64,000 bases of DNA, taken from Armigeres subalbatus. Lineage: Eukaryota > Arthropoda > Insecta > Diptera > Culicidae. The stretch lies in the NCBI RefSeq assembly GCF_024139115.2, contig NC_085140.1, forward strand, positions 26,319,956 to 26,383,955, read 5' to 3'. Each line of letters starts with the position of its first letter. Position 1 is the first letter of the stretch. A program made the translations under genes and the position numbers. Below the pieces are notes generated by a model. That model ran no database searches. It was not told the origin of the DNA and saw only the letters and a list, made by a program, of their open reading frames with translations. Of this stretch, positions 12,301 through 22,486 are shown piece after piece.

Positions 12301-13968
12301 AAATCCATTGAATTAAAATAAAAGTAATAGCTTTTGCAGGTAGTTTAAAGTAATGATTAAACAATACCATCAGTATGGTGCCGCAAATGGTTTTGATTCC
12401 AAATATTTTTGTGTCAGGCGAATTCGTTGATAATTCTGCTTCATCTTTCTAGAACATTGTTATCATTAAAAACGTTCACCGATTAATCGGCAGCCATAGT
12501 ACCCACTTACCCCGTATTTTCACTTGCCCCGGGGTACCTTATATGAAATCCATCTGTATGCCCATTTATTGCACTGCTCCAATAAGATGAAGATGTATTT
12601 CTCCATGATGACAAGATACACATTTCTACGGATAACCATGCCGACCATCAATGTTTGGTTCATACTGATGAGAAATACAATCTTTTGTAAAATTACAATA
12701 AATGTCAACAATGCAGATTGATTTCATATTTCACCAGTCAATTGGCCTTTCCCGTCAAACATTTTCATTAGCTCACATGACTCTTTAACTTATTTAAGGC
12801 TCTAGAAAAGTTGGAATAATTTACCACCGGCTGTGTGTCATCTGTCTCTTTCCGTCCTTCGAAAAATTGTGATTGTGGTAGTGCAACACCGAGAAATACC
12901 ACAAACACTCATTCAAAAAATACGGATTTATGTATTGATTTGATGCCAATCTATGTTCCCCCTTAAGGTCACGTTTCCCAAAGAACCCATAATTTTTTAG
13001 ACCTCTAAATATTTTTAACAGTTGGAAAAAAATTGGAAACGCGCTGCAATTTATTTTCCCCAGGTGGGTGGCACGACGCCATGTTTTTGCAGCCAACATC
13101 TCAGTGTAAAATTCATGATAGTATGTGTTTTGTTTACAAACATCACATTTGATTCCCATTAGGATACAGAACTGTCAGTGGGATACGGTCGCGCAATGTT
13201 GGCTGCGAAACAAACCTATTGTGTGAGATAGGGATGCCACCGGGCTGATTTTCCCCCAACGTTTGCCCGTTTTTGCATAAAAATCAAGCCAATACTTCAA
13301 TTTGGTTTACACGTGTAGCATTTTTCCATGTTTTGATTTCGATTTTTATAATAGTAAGAGGCTTTAAAATTATGGGTTCTCTGGGAAAGTTGACCTTAAG
13401 TAAATCAAAGGATTGACATTAGTAAACTTTTATGTATTAAGGGAGACATAAGGAGGTGAGAATCGATCATTTTGTGATACTATTTAAGAAATTTTCTGAT
13501 AACTTTCGGACGTTTAAAAAACATTCATATTCTACCTGCCTCACTCGCTTGCACTAACATATCGAAATTGCATTGCAGTAATTAAATCCGTTGTAAATTC
13601 TCAATATGAAAAGAAAACTGAAATGTGACTTGCTGTGTATTTTACTTTGAACATTTATCTTCCGTTACGCTACTTTTGAAGTGAATGAATTAACATTTTT
13701 AGAAGCTATTTTATTGCTAACTAATTTTTACTCGAATAATTCCATCATTACAACATTCGTTCTCTTCTTTATTTTTTCGACCAACAATACCGTGCCAACT
13801 GCAACCGAACAGGCGTTCGATGACGCGATTGCGGAACTGGACACCCTGAACGAGGATTCCTACAAAGACTCCACCCTGATCATGCAATTGCTGAGGGACA
13901 ACCTTACCCTGTGGACCTCGGACACCCAAGGCGACGGTGATGAACCACAGGAGGGTGGCGATAATTAA
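332..13968 (+). CDS. 14-3-3zeta: 14-3-3 protein zeta (multi-exon gene, two isoforms)
   Basis: Phosphoserine/threonine-binding adaptor of the 14-3-3 family: a cytoplasmic dimer that binds phosphorylated clients such as Raf. Coding exons: 332-393, 470-583, 725-851, 7514-7637, then either 7864-8027 or 8434-8597, then 13813-13968. Either choice gives 747 nt, 248 aa, the usual family length. All junctions are GT-AG and in phase. The phosphopeptide pocket is present: Lys52 and Arg59 in the [11 protein letters not shown] segment, Arg130-Tyr131 in DYYRYLAEV, Asn176 in [13 protein letters not shown]. The tail ends EPQEGGDN. Start chosen at MSTVDKEEL, with CAAA before the ATG. The alternative exons cover residues 144-197, the Asn176 side of the groove. 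This matches the duplicated-exon arrangement known for Drosophila 14-3-3 zeta (leonardo). The intron before the alternative exons and the one after them are swollen with repeats. Confidence 0.97.
470..583 (+). CDS. 14-3-3zeta: 14-3-3 zeta coding exon 2
   Basis: Acceptor CTTCCGCAG ends at 469; donor AG|GTATGT at 584. Encodes residues 21-59, from [10 protein letters not shown] to the NVVGARR segment. It carries Lys52 and most of Arg59, both phosphate-contacting residues by family knowledge. Confidence 0.95.
725..851 (+). CDS. 14-3-3zeta: 14-3-3 zeta coding exon 3
   Basis: Acceptor TTCCGACAG ends at 724; donor TTG|GTGAGT at 852. Encodes residues 60-101 ([12 protein letters not shown] ... EICYEVL), ending in phase 0. 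The intron that follows is 6.7 kb. Confidence 0.95.
1040..1099 (-). ncRNA. Hammerhead-type ribozyme motif in Penelope terminus (copy 1)
   Basis: On the minus strand: CTGAAGA box, helix CGACCACA/TGTGGTCG, GAAA box, short self-complementary ATACGTAT, then C as the expected cleavage position. Stem I pairing is weaker than in the copy at 22540. Penelope-like elements are known to carry hammerhead motifs in their terminal repeats. One extra C lies between the CTGAAGA box and the second helix relative to the classical core, so activity is uncertain. Confidence 0.5.
1181..1594 (-). CDS. Penelope-like element GIY-YIG endonuclease fragment
   Basis: 137-aa open frame with the GIY-YIG nuclease signature in its Penelope form: GVY at residues 15-17, YVG at 28-30, Arg39 in DIRFKEH, His43, and the catalytic Glu near 98-101 in AESLEIHR. 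Cys21 and Cys24 (CSQC) with His69 and His75 (EHVYKENH) match the CCHH zinc-finger-like insert that distinguishes Penelope endonucleases from other GIY-YIG proteins. By family knowledge this domain nicks target DNA for insertion. The frame is lost upstream of about 1600, so this is the C-terminal piece of a longer RT-endonuclease polyprotein. It is a mobile-element gene, not a host gene. Confidence 0.8.
   Translation of the reverse strand: MGSTKDKVEMLNKAGVYKISCSQCEKIYVGQTKRSLDIRFKEHMAEVSKAKRENDKGLHYEFRSKVAEHVYKENHPITASNIKILRNVSSPWKLDVAESLEIHRQVQTALLNKDQEMAALGSSSFYLNNKVIYYIGK
1880..2740. repeat. Decayed GAAATTC/GAATTTC-rich repeat region
   Basis: AT-rich stretch in which short words such as GAAATTC, GAATTTCC and GAAAATTC recur at irregular spacing, separated by AAGA or GTGG. 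It resembles, in strongly diverged form, the repeat blocks at 52-58 kb and the clean 23-bp array at 48.4-49.3 kb. No open frame of interest. Confidence 0.45.
2762..3419. repeat. Long imperfect inverted repeat (foldback)
   Basis: The left arm begins GGAAATTGTCAATAAAGGAA and its imperfect complement ends TTCTTTAATGGCGATTTCC at 3419. Within the arms ATAAATATAAAATTTCCACA (left) matches the reverse complement of the right arm, as do CAAAAAGCAATAAA and TTTATTGCTTTTTG nearer the centre (about 3000). The right arm has gained a 38-bp tandem duplication around 3066-3137. Transcribed as part of the intron, it would fold into a long hairpin. Confidence 0.7.
3770..3848. repeat. Short dispersed repeat with dyad, copy A
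   Basis: Contains CCAAACACACGCGACGCGAT followed by a tract ending in the dyad GGCGACAGCGATTCTGTCGCC (8-bp arms). A second copy sharing the CCAAACACACGCGACGCGAT block lies at about 9770. Probably a fragment of one DNA-transposon family. Confidence 0.55.
3868..4450 (+). repeat. 99-bp tandem repeat
   Basis: Units starting TTGAATGCGGGC.TC.CACCA at 3892, 3991 and 4090 are spaced exactly 99 bp. Further diverged units lie near 4238 and 4322. Each unit has two similar halves, both carrying a GCGGGCGTCCCACCA-like word. Because 99 is divisible by 3, the first three units share one open frame (3856-4191, 33-residue periodic peptide). I consider that frame a by-product of the period, not a gene. Confidence 0.8.
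5100..5330 (+). mobile_element. SINE-like element fragment, (GAA)n tail
   Basis: Shares CGATTCTCGG...GATGTTTTCGGGT, GCAATGGCGGRCA, AAAAGCTTTCAATTAATAAC and GAAAAGCAGGCCAAGTTCCA with the reverse complement of 32370-32640, and ends in GAAGAAGAAGAA. The other copy retains a tRNA-like 5' part, so this is a 5'-damaged member of a tRNA-derived SINE family. Confidence 0.6.
6012..6230. mobile_element. Non-autonomous inverted-repeat element (MITE), copy 1
   Basis: Starts TACCGTCGTCGGGGGTGACA and ends with the near complement TGTCACCCCCGATGGCGGTA; an ATGGGTCA/TGACCC word is repeated inside each end. 219 bp, no coding capacity, TA at both borders. A second copy of the same family is at 40906-41095. Confidence 0.8.
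7514..7637 (+). CDS. 14-3-3zeta: 14-3-3 zeta coding exon 4
   Basis: Acceptor CTCTTTCAG ends at 7513; donor A|GTAAGT at 7638. Encodes residues 102-142 ([12 protein letters not shown] ... ATGETRN) plus one base of Thr143. It carries Arg130 and Tyr131, which bind the client phosphate. Confidence 0.95.
7864..8027 (+). CDS. 14-3-3zeta: 14-3-3 zeta alternative exon 5a
   Basis: 164 bp; acceptor ACAACAG ends at 7863, donor CAG|GTCACT at 8028. Encodes Thr143 to Gln197: [20 protein letters not shown], then [20 protein letters not shown] (Asn176) and [14 protein letters not shown]. It is the version closer to the 14-3-3 zeta consensus. Mutually exclusive with 5b, 406 bp downstream, because both start after one base of codon 143 and end in phase 0. 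Confidence 0.93.
8434..8597 (+). CDS. 14-3-3zeta: 14-3-3 zeta alternative exon 5b
   Basis: 164 bp, same phase as 5a; acceptor TATCCGTAG ends at 8433, donor CAG|GTTACT at 8598. Encodes [20 protein letters not shown], then the invariant [20 protein letters not shown] block and [14 protein letters not shown]. Differences from 5a cluster at the two ends and spare the ligand-contacting core. This suggests that isoforms differ in partner preference or dimerisation rather than basic phosphopeptide binding (inference). Confidence 0.93.
9767..9850. repeat. Short dispersed repeat, copy B
   Basis: Shares CCAAACACACGCGACGCGAT and CTATCGCTTGG with the copy at 3770-3848 but lacks the long dyad at its end. 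Fragment of the same repeat family. Confidence 0.5.
10261..10640. mobile_element. CATCGAGAT-rich inverted-repeat element
   Basis: Starts TACAGTCGCCTCTCAACATC and ends near AACATCGAGATGTAGAGAGT CGACTC, an imperfect inverted match. Inside, CATCGAGAT/CATCGACATAAGG words recur many times. Related fragments with TCGATATCGAGTCAT words lie near 1800 and 19990. No coding potential; probably a non-autonomous DNA element. Confidence 0.5.
11178..12542. mobile_element. 1.4-kb DNA element with GGGGCAAGTG terminal repeats
   Basis: Begins ATAAGGTACTCCGGGGCAAG and ends with the near-perfect complement CTTGCCCCGGGGTACCTTAT. Additional GGGGCAAGTGGGACC-type words occur inside (about 11370-11410 and 12135-12175), some inverted, so the element may be composite. 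No transposase frame is visible, so it is non-autonomous. Confidence 0.7.
12962..13400. mobile_element. Inverted-repeat element (about 440 bp)
   Basis: CTTAAGGTCACGTTTCCCAA at the left pairs with the right end TTGGGAAA-like/GACCTTAAG at 13400. The arms extend about 45 bp with few mismatches (AGAACCCATAATTTT on the left, AAAATTATGGGTTCT on the right). A 112-aa minus-strand open frame spans the left part but matches nothing I know. Confidence 0.65.
13813..13968 (+). CDS. 14-3-3zeta: 14-3-3 zeta last coding exon
   Basis: Acceptor AACCGAACAG ends at 13812; stop TAA at 13966-13968. Encodes residues 198-248 from [20 protein letters not shown] through [13 protein letters not shown] to the acidic tail EPQEGGDN. 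The open frame runs back to 13681, but the upstream part is intron. Confidence 0.96.
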   Translation, partial: AFDDAIAELDTLNEDSYKDSTLIMQLLRDNLTLWTSDTQGDGDEPQEGGDN

Positions 13969-15680
13969 CCAAACTAAAATTAATGCAAAAACAAAAACAC
14001 ACACTTAAATATAATAGAAATTCCTTTTGACTAATTAATTAAAAACAAAACAGAAGAATCAGAAGAAAAAAACCACACCCAACAAGACAAAGAACAAGTC
14101 GAAAAAGAGCAGAGGAAAAACAAAGTTAAATGAGCAACAAAAGGGAAAAACAGACATTTTCTTGAGGAAATTGCTAAAGAACTCAAAAAACACACACACA
14201 CACTTTCTTTGTGGAGTTTAACCGAAGCTCTCGCCATCTCGGGCCATCGCAGCCGAAGCAAATCGCAAAAACCGCGACGACGAGAGCAACTAGAGTGGAA
14301 AGAGAGAGAAACAAAATACATGTTTGTATGTATGTTCTATTTATCCCCCCTTCCCGATAATTGTTTCCATTTGGGAAACAGCCCGAAAAATTATGAAACA
14401 AAGCTTCGTTAATATAAATAGTTTCACTTCACAGAAAGAATTGTTATTTTTTGTTTTTGTTTTACGAAACTAGAGAGAAACAAGCAGCGAAAGGTTTTTA
14501 AAAAATCGCTTGTAATTTGTAATTACGCATCAAAACTACAGCAAATCATACAACAAATACAGAGTCAAACAGAGCGACACGGTACGAACACAAAAACACG
14601 AGCATTTTTTTGTTTCTGTTTGGCAGCTCTCTTATGGCGCCCAGCTTTTTTTGTGGGCGCCAAAGGGCGCTGATTTGTGCAACCAGCAGCAAGTGACAAT
14701 TCTGGGTTGATATTGTTTTCGTGTCGTCGGAAGAATAGGGAAGAAGGCGGTTTCTTCCGCGGATTGGTTTCATTTTCATCTTCGAAAATTTTCAGCTTTC
14801 ACACGATGTTTACTCACAAAAAATCGTTTATTCTTAAAAAACGTAATGAAAAAAGCATAAAAAAGAAACCGAATTGTATTATTCTATGCCTCTGTGTCCC
14901 CTCTAATACGAAGAATTAAGACAAAACAAACAAACCGCTAATCGGCGGAAGAAGACAAAAAAAGAAATGGTAAAACCAACACTCTTCTATAAATGTACAC
15001 ATCCCAATTGAAGTTTTTGTGATTCACACTCTGGACTCGCCACGTGCAATCGCTTTTTTGGACCAGCGACCGTGCGCGATCCGCGTAAAAACCACTTTCC
15101 AATCGGATCCTTTTTACAACAAAATGTAATTATCCAAGTGTAAGGAGAAACTCTTTAACTGTAATTTGCAAACCATTCAAAAGAAGCGTACAAACAGTTT
15201 TTGCGCATTCAATCACTACGCGACAAACGAAAAAAGGAAGAACAAACAACAACTACAACAACATCAATCACAATTCGTCTCGACCATCAACCGATAGGCG
15301 AATCCGAACATCTCAGCGCAGAGCACTGCCATCGCTCTGCGGCAAAAGCAACATCATATGGAAATTATTACTCTACAAAACTAAAAACAATGCAACCATC
15401 AGCAAAGCATAGAGGAAGAACGGAACGCGCATAAACTGAAGGAAAAAGTTTTTACTAGGAAAAATAATCCATCCTTCTTGCACTCTGCTGTATAAGGAGG
15501 GCTGGACAAAAGAGCAAGTAAGCGAAAAGAACAAAATGAATGCTAGCGCTACATATTCTGTGAAGAATTGTAACAAGGAATATTTTTTAATTTATGGCGT
15601 TCACAAAAAATACACAACTCACGATTTTTCATGTATTATAACAACAACAAAGTATGGAAAAAAACAGCTAAATAAAAATG
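13969..15680 (+). other. 14-3-3 zeta 3' UTR (end uncertain)
   Basis: Downstream of the stop the composition changes to long A/C-rich runs (AACAAACAAA-like), ACACAC tracts and few repeats, typical of a long insect 3' UTR and unlike the transposon-filled introns. AATAAA occurs at 15671-15676; further candidates lie downstream, near 17650. The true cleavage site cannot be fixed from sequence. Confidence 0.5.
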
Positions 15681-16261
15681 GAACAACATTAACTGTCCGA
15701 TAACTGGAGAAAAAAAAACAAAACTACCAACGGGTGTCTTGTTTCTATTTTGGCCTCCCACTTTTTTTTGCTTTATGTTGTTGTGGTTGTTGTTACATGA
15801 TTTCTTAAGTTCTTTGGTTTGTTTGTTTTGTTTCAATATCTTCTGTTTAAATTGGTAATTCATTTGATTGCATGTTTTTGCTTTCTGAATTATTTTCATC
15901 AAACATTTAATGCATTCTACGCATAATTTGTTTCTCATTTTTATGTACAAAATGGCATATCTCCTATGTTAAGTGCAAAATCATTACAACGTAGCTTCAT
16001 CAAGCAGATTGAAAAGTAATTCTATTAGTGTCAGGATGTGTCTTGAGACATATTGCGCTGAAAATTTAATATTTAAAGTTAAAATGCATACAATCGCGAT
16101 AAAAATCAAGGAACAAAAAATAGAGCACCTCTCGAATGAACTGAATGAAGATATAGGTCTGAATTTTATTTTTCAACTATGTATTGTACCGCGCATAAAA
16201 ATATCGTGCTTAGAATCATAGGGGCGTAAATGCGTTGACCGACTTCTCTTCGTAGGCTAGG

Positions 16262-16557
16262 TGTACCAGTTGTGGCTATAGCACCAGTTGTCGCACTAGT
16301 GCTTTATATGCAAAATGACCAATCAAATCAACGCAAACCAAGTTCATATCGATAAAGCATATTCATATGACACGATAACACCTTTGATTTCCTCCAAAAC
16401 AAGCAAAGCATAATTGTAAAAATTGATTTTGCTTAATTTTTAACGTCCTTTGCACCAGTTGTCGCACTAGTGGTCCCAATTTGGCCAATCCCATAATAAA
16501 ACAATGGGATTTGCCAAATAAGGAATCAAAATTAAGAATAGTGCCACAATTGGTACA
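16262..16557. mobile_element. Small inverted-repeat element (MITE)
   Basis: TGTACCAGTTGTGGC at 16262 pairs with GCCACAATTGGTACA at 16543-16557 (one mismatch). Inside, GCACCAGTTGTCGCACTAGT is present twice in direct orientation (about 16281 and 16452). No coding capacity. Confidence 0.65.
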
Positions 16558-17749
16558 TGCGTTCCTATTATGGATTAATCAATTTTGAGGATAATAACAA
16601 ATTTTATTGTGCTTTCCACAGCTGTTCTAAGGAGCAGGAAGTAAAACATTTCGCTTGATATATAATGTCCACCCACATGCCTTTATGGAATATAAAATCG
16701 ATGAAGAAAAATCGATCAACACAGTTACGCCCTTATGATTCTAATCGCGTTTATTTTCAGTCGCTACCAAAAATAAACGCCATATAAGAAAAACATGCCT
16801 CCAGGAAAAGTCACTTTGATATCATTGAAAATTTTGACACGATGGTCGATGGTGGCAGTGAATGTTTCAATATCACGTGCTACTTGCATTGCAGATATAT
16901 TTTACACATCTATGAGAGCATTGGAAATTGGAATTACGCAAGTTGACATTTTGTTGCAAGACACAATACGATATTTTCTACTGAGATACGGGTAACGCTT
17001 ACCAATGTCTCTATTTATCTTTATGGAGCAAATCATTCAGTCCATAACGACCGTTAGTCCAATGACTACAAAAGTTTTCCATCCAAACACGCTCTAACGA
17101 ACGAATGATTGATACACAGACTAACAGATATAAAACTTCCATAATTGACACCGTTCACCGATTTAATACTGAACTCGATTTTGCTTAAGATGGTCAATCG
17201 CGGAGCTACTTCGCGTTTTACATTTTGACAAATTGTTTTTTGAGCGATATCGATCTTTGCTCGATGATTTATTTTTCGCAAAAGGTTTTAAGATATTTGT
17301 CTGGGTTTGATGGTTACTGAACAACCAATCAAATTTTGTCTATGTTCTATTCAAATGTGACCACTGTTTCAATTGGTTAGATCACTCAGAATTGACCAAT
17401 CTGCTACTCTTCAACTTCATTTGTTGCTCTTGTTTTTTCTCGCACATATGAGTAAATTCATACTTTCGAAAAAATACGTTTAATATAATAATGATGACAC
17501 AATAGTTTCTGATTTTGTTCCTGCTGTATGCCTTGCTGCTTCTATTGATTAAGTAGCAAGTTCGCTTCAAATCATTGAAATATTCATATATGGCACTGAT
17601 CGAAGAAGTTTGGGTAAGTAAGTGAGAAGTACACAGGCAAGTATTAATAAAAATAAAAGGTTTGTATTGTTAAATCAAAAGGTTCATACTGAAAACTGAC
17701 TATTATCAGTGATTCAAAAGTTGTCGATAATACATATAGTTTTAATAAA

Positions 17750-17960
17750 TTAAATAAACTGTCTAAGACGAGTTTAGTTCTTTCCATTTAATTGCACTAC
17801 GTTTTGTTATTTTTACAGATAAGTATTTCGACCTCAACTGGGAGGCCGTCTTCAGTGTCTCGTACTTGACTCAACTTTGTACTTTGGAAAAAACTAAACT
17901 CATCTTGACAGTTGAAGACTTTCCACATAAAGAGCTCACATAATTTTTCTGAAATTAAGT
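17750..17960 (-). mobile_element. Penelope terminal fragment (copy 2)
   Basis: Contains the shared GTATTTCGACC...GTCTTCAGTGTCTCGTACTT block on the opposite strand to the element. It is flanked by CTGTCTAAGACGAG and, at the other side, by a diverged inverted copy of the outer end (TTTCCACATAAAGAGCTC), so it looks like an inverted pair of terminal pieces. It includes a hammerhead-like core with a GAAA box but a partly mismatched second helix. Confidence 0.65.
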
Positions 17961-18559
17961 TAGTTGCCAAGAAAAACATTACACCTCTCCCAGGGTTTCA
18001 ATTCAGAGAGAAATGATTTTTGGAGCTTTTTATCGGGATGCCTTTACTTGTCATAAAGACAAGTTAGTAGGGGAGCCCGGGGCTGGTGGCCGAATTTTGC
18101 TTTTGAAATGTCTGCTGTACTCATTTTGGATAGACTTTTCGAAAAACCATTTTCACTATCATAATTATACAAGTGTTGGGCACATCTGTGACATAATTTT
18201 ATCGATGAAAACAAATTGGAAATAAAGTTATAAACGAACAAATGCGGCGGAAAATTCTACCTTTTTTCCCTTTTCTAAATATTTTCCACTAGTTCATTTG
18301 ATGTGTTTCACTTATTTCAACAAAATCGGCCAACCTACCCCACTGGATGTTTTCGAGAACAATCACGATTTACAAATACAAAAGTGATTTACCCTGGAAA
18401 CATTTATACCATTTTGTAGGATTTTGAATACCCTTTCCAGCTTACCACGTTTATGTTTCGTGTTACAAATATGACTTTACCATTGTAGAGTTGAGAAAAT
18501 ATATTAGATGATATAATACGCCATATATTTGAACACGTATACTTAATTATATTTTATAG

Positions 18560-18806
18560 TCTTCATTCTAATGCAGCTTACACACCAGTCAAGCAGTTTG
18601 ACGAACATTGACTCCACCCCCAAGAAAATGCCTCGGTTGCTGCTTTGTCTGACCGTGTGTGAAGTTGTTCGAACAACCATTTGACAGTTGGTGGCTCGGT
18701 TGAAAAAAATTAAAACGGTTTGATTTTGGTTTGAGCTGTCGGGGGCGGAATCAAAGTTCGCCGAACATGCTTGAGCGTTTGTAGTGAAGTCGCACACACT
18801 GAAAAC
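18560..18806. mobile_element. Inverted-repeat element with imperfect arms
   Basis: TCAAGCAGTTTGACGAACAT...CCACCCCC on the left matches imperfectly the reverse complement of GGGGGCGGAATCAAAGTTCG...GCTTGAG on the right. A related end (GTTCGTCAAACTGCTTGACC) occurs at about 19857. Probably non-autonomous DNA element DNA. Confidence 0.45.
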
Positions 18807-20202
18807 CAAAACTACCCAAAAGTGGGTTGTTTGCACTCAAAACCGTGGTTTGGGCCAATAACCCAAATGTGAGTAAAATGACTTTTCTGGCACTAGGTCC
18901 CATGTAAACAATTTACCCAAAGCTGAGTTTAATTTATCCAAAGCGGACCTTAATCAACCCATAATAGAGAATATTGAATTTGCTCAAATTTGGGTTATTG
19001 GGCTGAGCGACCTCGGTGAGGTGTTTGCATCTTGCTCTAGTTTTGATAGCAATCATGGGAAAGAAAGGGAAAACTACCCAATTTTGGGTAAATTTTTTCT
19101 GCAATATTCTCATCAGTGCGTATATTGAACTCAAAGTTTGGGTTGATTTATCTGTCCGTGCAAACCCCCATATATTTTTTCATGGTTGGTGTTCCGGTTG
19201 GCGCGTCGGTTCGTGTTGCGGTTTGTAGAAGGGGAGAACGCACCAAAATGCACCCCTTACCCGAGTACTACACTTGTCACATAACAGTCACTGCGACTCA
19301 TATGCGATCAAATCCAGTCACATTGGAGTTTCTACAACCAAATCGATCTGAACTGTGCTACTAGGGTAAGCTTTTTCGATGTTTTCGCCCATATAAACAA
19401 AAAAATACCCAACCATAATCAACACATATAGGTGCAAAATTTACAAACCCAGCTACATTTCACAATGATCTCCTATTCAAAACAATAAGGTTTTCATGAC
19501 TTTCTAACGCATTTAAAAAATGTTTCAAAAATAGGGGCAAAACGCCCGAATGTTGGTCTAAAATGACTCAATTGCACGTAAAATGATGGTGAACGCATGT
19601 TTGTTTGTTTTTTCTTAATGGATTGAACTACAATCTTACGGATCTGATAGAAGAATAGCAAATCGTTAAATTTGAGTGAATATGAAGGGATTTTGCTAAT
19701 TTTTCCAATGGAGCTCAATGATGGAGAACTAATTATGAATTGTAATGGTAATATTCGTTCATAAATGTACTACAACAGATTATATGAGTGATTTTATGAG
19801 TGAGGTCATGGTCATGGACATGGCCGATGCTTGACAAAACGAGGGGTGCAGTTAATGTTCGTCAAACTGCTTGACCATGGGTACGTACCATAATATCGTA
19901 TGAATGTGTAGAAGATTGCAGTAGGCGTTTGTTGATGAGTGGAATGACAACAGTAACCCAGAAAATATGTTATATGACATAAATTGCTTCCATGAGTCGA
20001 TATCGAGTCATAGAACATCGACTCATGGAGGTTCGACTGTAGCAAAAAACGTGGTCCTGCGCAACACGGAAACACCTATCTTAATTTATATCCGTACGTG
20101 AGCGACCTAATACCCCACCAAGATCACTGTAATGCGCCTTAAAGCATTTTCACAAAAGCCACTCGGCCCTTCGGCTAACCAGCCCCGTTCTCCCATATTT
20201 AT

Positions 20203-20300
20203 CATTTATTCAGCTTAAGGCCGGAATGGCCTCTGCAGTATATAACAGTCGTCTCCATTTAGCACAGTCCATGGCTGTACGTCCTCCACTCCTACTCGAA
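20203..20300 (-). mobile_element. 3' end of an RTE-like LINE (fragment)
   Basis: On the minus strand the frame reads GGRTAMDCAKWRRLLYTAEA then IPALS and stop. This aligns with the last residues of the complete-ended LINE at 36.5 kb ([25 protein letters not shown]). It is followed by an ATAAATGATAAAT tail, as expected for this class. Only about 100 bp survive. Confidence 0.7.
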
Positions 20301-21719
20301 ATGCGAAAGAACGAGACACTGAAGACGGCCCTACAGTTGAGCTCGGTGATACTCCATAAAAAATGAAAATAAATATTATAATATTGATAAATTCCTTCAA
20401 AAATCTTCAAATACGGGGGACACTGATGCTGATGATGCATTTTAAAGAGTTAAACTTAGCTGTACGAAAATATCCCCATGAGCATTTCGGTGGGAAATGC
20501 TCCACCGATTGTGTTTTGATCTTACATCAGGTAATGTAATGGCGATTGTGATGCAGCGATTTATTTGATGTTATGGAAAAAAGCTGACTGTATTACCACA
20601 GACAAACAGACATAACACTTGTGAGATTTTCATCGTTCACTGATTTACTGGTCAGTTTAAATAATCATTAGTTGGCCAATCGATCACTCGTGGCGCGCCC
20701 ATCGGATTTGCTCGAGTTTGACGTTTGCTTATTTCATTTTCATTTTCATTTTGCAGCGTTTGGTGGGGCAATGAGAGCGCAAGTCAATCCAAAGCCGATA
20801 ATAGAGAGGGTAATGGCAGAAGAGTCCGTGCAGACCACTTGAACGCCATGGGGTAGGATAAGGATGGGGTGAGGTGAGGTTCGGATTTGGAATCGACTCG
20901 ACACTAATGCAAAATGTAATTGAATGCAAACTAGTCAATGATCAAAGGCTAAAATGATAATTTCAAGATTTCTAATACAACGTTTTTCTAGTTATTAAAA
21001 GCAATGTTTAAAATGCAATGTCTTCTTTTTTTGCCTTAGGAGCATCTGATGTGGTTTGAAGGCCACTTAGTCATATAGTACAATTATAAGTTATTTAATG
21101 TGTTAGCTTTTTGTGACCACATTGAAAATATAAAACAAAATATTGCGAATTAGTGTTCTATTTTTTTACTTTTATTTATGCAGAATGAAAATTAATTGAC
21201 TTTGTTTGCTCTGAGTGTAGGTTATGCGTTCGTCAAATCACTTTGTTTACCTAAGTCATTGTTTCGTCAATGTTTTTAAGCTGTGTCGACACTACAAACT
21301 CAATGTAAGTTGTATAATGTAAAAGTGGAAACTGCTAAAGAACTTAGTTTGTTCCATTATATTTTTTTGTCAAGGTTGCCTATAGCTTTAAACTGTTCTA
21401 ACAAGTAGCTTTATCGTTGATTAATTACGGTGATTATCTATTAAGTTCTAATCAATGTCAGGTATAGGATTCACTTTTCGGTGGCAAGCTAAAGCTTCAT
21501 CACGCCTATTGCCTATCTGTTTGTAAAAATTATCGAGAATGAAGCCGTTATAAGATTGTTCATATACCATCATTATAATGTGTGGTATTTTTTATTATTG
21601 CTCTTCGAAGTGAGGCATAACAAAATAAAACTGGCACCACGTTTCTAGTTTTGAAAAAACTTCTACTCAGTTAATCCAGCAGTCGATTCCCTACGAACAT
21701 TGTTTTTCAATAAATGCCT

Positions 21720-22030
21720 AGCTAGCTAAATGTAAGCGTGGGCTCAGAGGGAACCCATCAGAAAAGTGTTGCCGAAAAGAAGAGAACTCACATCACACAG
21801 ATGAAAAAGGCCTCTGCCTGACTGCACTACCATTCAAGGCTCCAAGACACGATGTCCGTTGGATCACATGCAAATGCCGTAAATTAGTGCGTCAATGCCA
21901 GATATGTAACGCGGCACCAAACAAAAATAGTCAACATGTGATACCACCACGACAGGATATGTCTTTGGTTGCCATCTCAGTGCTAATGGCGTAAGCCGAC
22001 CCACCGCGGCAAGGTAACATATCCGAGGGG
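21720..22030. repeat. Unidentified GC-richer repeat fragment
   Basis: A stretch with higher GC than its surroundings, ending CACCGCGGCAAGGTAACATA. It looks like a transposon fragment, but I cannot assign a family. GAGTTTGACGTTTGCTTAT occurs just after it (about 22034) and again at about 20712, in the same orientation. Confidence 0.3.
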
Positions 22031-22486
22031 AAGGTGAGTTTGACGTTTGCTTATTACCGCCATCTAATTCGCGATTTGCCTATCTGTGTGAAAACAACAG
22101 ATGCCGTTAGTGTTTGCACGACGATGAATGTGATGAGTGGATGTTCAATGTGTTATGTCTGTTTGTCTGTGATATTACAGTCAGATTTAGTTTGGGAGTT
22201 GGAAAGTATTAGCTCTATTGCAGGTCAAATAACCTATTTCAGACTGCCTGATATTTCATGACCAGTCCAAGATCACTTTAACTTATAATTCCCGCTTGGT
22301 TTTGCTAGCAACATTAATTGGATAATGGTAGTGTTGAGTTTAATCTAGAATTTAGAAAAAAACACTTAAATAAAATTTAAAAAAAAAAACTGAATGGTGG
22401 ATCCATAAACATCTTACCGTATAATCCAATCCAGCGCATATTTAGTTTTTGAATTGAAATTAGAGTGCAAATAAATTGAAACAATC

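Larger units (their letters stand above)
8598..13812 (+). other. 14-3-3 zeta intron before last exon
   Basis: 5.2 kb of AT-rich intron. It holds a short dispersed repeat (9767-9850), a CATCGAGAT-rich element (10261-10640), a 1.4-kb inverted-terminal-repeat element (11178-12542) and a 438-bp one (12962-13400). No third copy of the alternative exon is visible. About 8600-9760 and 13400-13810 show nothing I can name. Confidence 0.8.

Noticed and set aside
12821..13159. 112-aa minus-strand open frame with Cys/His residues
   Set aside because: It overlaps the left arm of an inverted-repeat element; no known fold, no splice or start context.
8598..13812. A third alternative 14-3-3 zeta exon
   Set aside because: I looked for another [24 protein letters not shown] block in this intron and found none.
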